Assembly: GCF_001189535.1 (NCBI RefSeq)
Contig: NZ_CP012070.1
Location: 124,001-188,000, forward strand
Length of the DNA: 64,000 bases
Direction: 5' to 3'
Source of the DNA: Arsenicicoccus sp. oral taxon 190
Lineage (GTDB): Bacteria > Actinomycetota > Actinomycetes > Actinomycetales > Dermatophilaceae
In this document: positions 61,215-64,000 of the stretch, piece after piece
How positions within the stretch are numbered: position 1 is the stretch's first letter
Layout: each line of letters opens with the position of its first letter
Notes under the pieces: generated by a model
What the model was told of the DNA's origin: nothing
Database searches by the model: none
The model's input: the letters and a program-made list of their open reading frames with translations, nothing else
Translations under genes and position numbers: made by a program

Positions 61215-62444
61215 GTGGAGCCCGAGGTCGCGTCGCCCCGCCGCTGGTCCGTGATCGCCGTCTACATGGCGGTCAACCTGGTCGTGCAGACCCTGTGGAT
61301 CTCCTACGCGCCCATCAGCAGGTCCGCCGAGTCCTACTACGGCGTCTCGGGATTCGCCATCGGCGCGCTCGCGATGGTCTTCATGGCGGCGTTCCTGCCG
61401 TTGTCGATCCCCGCGTCGCTGCTGATCGACCGCCGCGGGCACCGCGTGGCCGTGGGCCTCGGCGGGGTCGTCGCCGGCCTCTGCGGGGTGGCCCGGGGGG
61501 CGGTGGGGCCGTCATACGGCTGGGCGCTCCTCGCCACGGTCGGCATCGCGTGCACCCAGCCGCTGCTGCTCAACTCCTGGACCACCGTCGCCGCGCGGTG
61601 GTTCCCGCGCCGTGAGCGCGCCACCGCCGTCGGGCTCGTCACCCTCGCCAACCTCGTCGGCACCGGCGTCGGCATGGTCCTGCCCCCGGCGCTCGTCGCC
61701 GCCCATGGGCCCGCCGTCATCGGGCCCATGCAGCTGTGGATCGGGATGGCGGCGCTCGTGGTCGGCATCGCCTACCCGCTGCTCGTGACCGACCGCCCGG
61801 CGCGCGGCGACGTCGACCTCGCCGAGCACGCGCTCCAGACGCACGGGATGCGACACGCGCTGTCGGTCGGGCCGTTCCGCCGCTACCTGACGGCGATCTT
61901 CATCGGGATGGGGATCTTCAACGGCGTGACCCAGTGGGTCGCGGACATCGTGGCGCCGCGCGGCTTCTCGGCGACCGACGCCGGCAACGTCGGCGCCGCC
62001 ATGCTGCTCGGCGGCGTCCTCGGGTCGGTGTCCCTGGCCGCCTGGTCCGACCGGGTCGACCGGCGGGTGCCCTTCCTCGTCGCCGGGCTGGCTCTCGCTG
62101 CGCCCGCCACGCTCGGGATCGCCCTCGCCAGCAGCCTCGTCGGGCTGCTCGGGTCGGCCTTCCTGCTCGGCTTCTTCCTCGTCAGCCTCATGCCGATCGG
62201 CATGCAGTATGCCGTCGAGATCACCTGGCCCACCCCGGCGGGCACGTCCAACGGCCTGGTCCAGCTGTGCGGGCAGGCGGCCGTCGTCTACGTCGCGCTG
62301 CTCTACGTCGCGCGCACCCCGGGCGGGAGCTACTGGCCCGGCCTCGCGCTGTCGGCGGCGCTGCTGCTGGTCGGCGCGATGCGCTTCGCCCGCGCGCCGG
62401 AGTCGCACGAGCACCACGCCCGCGCCTCTACCCTGGAGGGGTGA
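61215..62444 (+). CDS. MFS transporter
   Basis: This 409 aa, 12-helix transporter contains FMAAFLPLSIPASLLIDRRGHRVAVGLGG (motif A-like) and NSWTTVAARWFPRRERATAVGLVTLANLVGTGVGMVLPP. The latter resembles the eukaryotic FLVCR/SLC49-type transporters and their bacterial relatives; the substrate cannot be assigned. The GTG start at 61215 has GAGAAGGAG just upstream. It is divergent from the purine permease. The stop overlaps the DUF2530 gene (GTGA). Confidence 0.88.
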   Translation: MEPEVASPRRWSVIAVYMAVNLVVQTLWISYAPISRSAESYYGVSGFAIGALAMVFMAAFLPLSIPASLLIDRRGHRVAVGLGGVVAGLCGVARGAVGPSYGWALLATVGIACTQPLLLNSWTTVAARWFPRRERATAVGLVTLANLVGTGVGMVLPPALVAAHGPAVIGPMQLWIGMAALVVGIAYPLLVTDRPARGDVDLAEHALQTHGMRHALSVGPFRRYLTAIFIGMGIFNGVTQWVADIVAPRGFSATDAGNVGAAMLLGGVLGSVSLAAWSDRVDRRVPFLVAGLALAAPATLGIALASSLVGLLGSAFLLGFFLVSLMPIGMQYAVEITWPTPAGTSNGLVQLCGQAAVVYVALLYVARTPGGSYWPGLALSAALLLVGAMRFARAPESHEHHARASTLEG

Positions 62445-62683
62445 GCGACCGCCGCCCCCGGATAGACCCGGCCAGCATCCGCGTGATGCGGGTGCGCACG
62501 GACCGGGTCGTGGCGCTGGGCCTCGGGCTGTGGCTCGTCGCGCTCGTGGTGGTCCTGCTCGTCCCGGCGCTGCACGGCGCCGGCCGCGAGTGGTGGCCCT
62601 GGGTGTGCGTGGCCGGGCTCGGGATCGGCGTGATCGGCTACGCCTACGTGCGCTCCGGCCGGGGGGCCGACAAGGGCGCCTGA
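62441..62683 (+). CDS. DUF2530 small membrane protein
   Basis: This 80 aa protein has two helices (VVALGLGLWLVALVVVLLVPAL and WPWVCVAGLGIGVIGYAYV) after the conserved IDPASIRVMRVRTDR. DUF2530 proteins are actinobacterial and of unknown function; they commonly sit next to the DUF3027 gene, as here and in mycobacteria (Rv0882/Rv0883c). It starts with GTG inside the MFS stop. Confidence 0.88.
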   Translation: MSDRRPRIDPASIRVMRVRTDRVVALGLGLWLVALVVVLLVPALHGAGREWWPWVCVAGLGIGVIGYAYVRSGRGADKGA

Positions 62684-62752
62684 CTGAGGGTCAGGTCACC
62701 CGGTTGGTCCGCCCGCGTGCGCCGTGGCCGACCCCGCCCAGCCCGTATGCCG

Positions 62753-63823
62753 TCAGCCGACCGGCGTGCCCTCCGTCTCGGCGACCTGCTGGGCCGCGTC
62801 CTCCGACGAGGCCGGCAGCAGCTCCTCGGACGTGGCCGGGACGGCGGGCGGCCCGGCCGGGGCACCGGCGGCGCGTCGCGCGCCGCGTCGACCACGGCGG
62901 GCCGGGCGGATCTGCTCGGTGGTGTCGACGTCGGCGGTGTCGGAGTCCGAGGGGTGCGCCTGGGCGGCCGCCTCGGCGTCGTCGACCACCGCGGCCCGCT
63001 CGGCGGCCTCCTCGAGCTGCTGCTCGGGGGACACTGCCTCGACCGGCGTCTCGGCTGCGACAGGGGTCTCCGCTGCGGCCGGCGCCACCTCGAGGTCTAC
63101 GGCCAGGTCGTCGACGACCGGCGGGTCGAGCCGACGCGGCTCGGGGCGCTCCAGGTCGACCTCGCTGTGAGCCCCGCAGCCGTGGTCCAGCGACACCACC
63201 CGGCCGTCGGACGGCGACCAGGCGTTGGCGCACACGCCGAAGCAGCGGCGCAGCGCCCCCGCCATCGGCAGAAAGTAGCCGCAGGTGGCGCAGCGCGCCG
63301 GGGCCTGCTTGGCGACCTCGGCCTCGGGTCCGTTGTCGCCGGAGTACCACCGCTGGGCGGCCTCCTCGCGGCCCTCGGGGGACAGCACGCGGGTCCGCCC
63401 GAGACCCAGCTCCCACTGGGCCACCTGGTCGACGTCCTCCTCCCCCGTCGCCTCGAAGCCGGGCTCGAGGTTGGGGTCGTCGGCGAGGTAGGGGTTGACG
63501 TCTCCGGGGCCGAGGTCGCCGGGGGCGATCCGGTCCTCGTAGGGCAGCCAGGGCGGCGCGACGATGCTGGTGGGGCCGGGCAGCAGGTGGGTCTCGGAGA
63601 CCGTCACCTGCTTGGAGCGGGCGACGCGGGTGACCGTGATGGACCACAGCCAGTCCGGGTATCCCGGTGACAGGCAGGCGAACTGGTGCGTGGCCACCCG
63701 CTCGGCCTCCATCACGACGCCGAGGTGGTCACCGACCATCCCCGGCTCCGCGATCGACTCGGCCGCCGCGCGGGCGACCTCCACGGCGCCGGCGAGGGTG
63801 GAGTCGGGCTTGATGGTGGCCAT
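62753..63823 (-). CDS. DUF3027 family protein
   Basis: This 356 aa protein has a conserved N-terminal half: DHLGVVMEAERVATHQFACLSPGYPDWLWSITVTRVARS, LLPGPTSIVAPPWLPYEDRIAPGDLGPGD. A four-Cys knuckle follows, CATCGYFLPMAGALRRCFGVCANAWSPSDG, with nearby HGCGAH. The last ~110 residues are Ala/Glu-rich and variable. The family is actinobacterial with no established function; the Cys cluster suggests zinc binding. It is convergent with DUF2530. Confidence 0.9.
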   Translation of the reverse strand: MATIKPDSTLAGAVEVARAAAESIAEPGMVGDHLGVVMEAERVATHQFACLSPGYPDWLWSITVTRVARSKQVTVSETHLLPGPTSIVAPPWLPYEDRIAPGDLGPGDVNPYLADDPNLEPGFEATGEEDVDQVAQWELGLGRTRVLSPEGREEAAQRWYSGDNGPEAEVAKQAPARCATCGYFLPMAGALRRCFGVCANAWSPSDGRVVSLDHGCGAHSEVDLERPEPRRLDPPVVDDLAVDLEVAPAAAETPVAAETPVEAVSPEQQLEEAAERAAVVDDAEAAAQAHPSDSDTADVDTTEQIRPARRGRRGARRAAGAPAGPPAVPATSEELLPASSEDAAQQVAETEGTPVG

Positions 63824-63826
63824 GGG

Positions 63827-64000
63827 TCAGCTCCCGCCGAAGTTGTCGGCGATCGCCCGCAGCGCGGCGGCGAGCTTGCGGGAGCCGGACTGGTCGGGGT
63901 AGCGACCCTTGCGCAGCTGCGTGGAGACGCCGTCGAGCAGCTTGATGGTGTCCTCGACGATGACGACCATCTCGTCGGCCGGCTTGCGGGTGCGCTCGTG
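63827..64000 (-). CDS. C-terminal end of an unidentified gene, cut by the window edge
   Basis: The last 57 codons are open to the window end and stop at 63827-63829, 3 nt upstream of the DUF3027 start. The visible piece includes EMVVIVEDTIKLLDGVSTQL, RKGRYPDQSGSRKLAAALRA and IADNFGGS, helical and mildly basic. I do not recognise the family. Its close spacing suggests co-transcription with the DUF3027 gene. Confidence 0.7.
   Translation of the reverse strand, partial: HERTRKPADEMVVIVEDTIKLLDGVSTQLRKGRYPDQSGSRKLAAALRAIADNFGGS

Overview
This window is a block of actinobacterial chromosome. GC is very high, GTG starts are common, and neighbouring genes repeatedly overlap by 4 nt (ATGA or GTGA), which suggests translational coupling. 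The lineage-typical markers are a type-B succinate dehydrogenase, a GT39 protein O-mannosyltransferase, DUF2530 and DUF3027 proteins, a DtxR/IdeR regulator and a c-di-AMP riboswitch on a cell-wall hydrolase. Gene order follows a block I remember from mycobacteria (glmU/prs, ispE, rsmA, tatD, metG, rsmI, pmt, the moeA-rimJ-membrane protein cluster, fthC, fmdB, mscL, citA, serC, DUF3027, DUF2530). I infer a Micrococcales member, possibly Intrasporangiaceae-like; the genus cannot be fixed from sequence reading alone.

Layout: 0-2.7 kb, glmU-prs and tRNA-Gln. 2.7-8 kb is an accessory stretch with a decayed DUF222/HNH gene, a methyltransferase-VOC fusion, IclR, MarR and PadR regulators, a lipoprotein hydrolase and a long perfect hairpin. 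8-15 kb holds housekeeping genes (ABC-F, ispE, rsmA, tatD, metG, aroQ). 15.3-18.8 kb is sdhCAB. 19-24.6 kb holds rsmI, a cation-efflux protein, pmt and a pair of bacterial PH-domain membrane proteins. 24.7-30 kb is the glycerol system glpD-glpF-glpK with a divergent SorC-type regulator. 30.2-37 kb is tRNA-Ala followed by a GLPR/SepX-like membrane protein, rimJ, moaB, moaC, moeA, a diguanylate cyclase and 5-FTHF cyclo-ligase. 37-43 kb has a penicillin-acylase-family hydrolase, a cation/proton antiporter, fmdB, a SAF-domain protein and mscL. 43-47 kb has a very large SF1-helicase-like protein with altered Walker motifs and a small partner. 47.3-51 kb is the only clearly mobile segment: tRNA-Arg, then a 52-bp palindromic tandem repeat split by an IS3-family element that itself carries an intact IS256-family element. 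51-64 kb returns to core genes: riboswitch-nlpC, ideR, pdxH, citA, serC, an MFS/MarR pair, deoC, a purine permease, an MFS transporter, DUF2530 and DUF3027.

Functional groups: glycerol uptake (GlpF), phosphorylation (GlpK) and oxidation (GlpD) sit beside a probable sugar-phosphate-sensing regulator. The sdhCAB complex feeds electrons to menaquinone. moaC, moaB and moeA serve molybdenum cofactor synthesis, although moeA beside the membrane protein also matches the arrangement of the gephyrin-like Glp/GLPR division factors. Two second-messenger inputs are visible: a diguanylate cyclase and a c-di-AMP riboswitch. The most unusual signals are the nested insertion in a palindrome array, the overlapping start codons inside a PadR-type operator, the helicase-like protein lacking the canonical Walker lysine and aspartate, and an over-represented CGTATGCC/GGCATACG word across the window.
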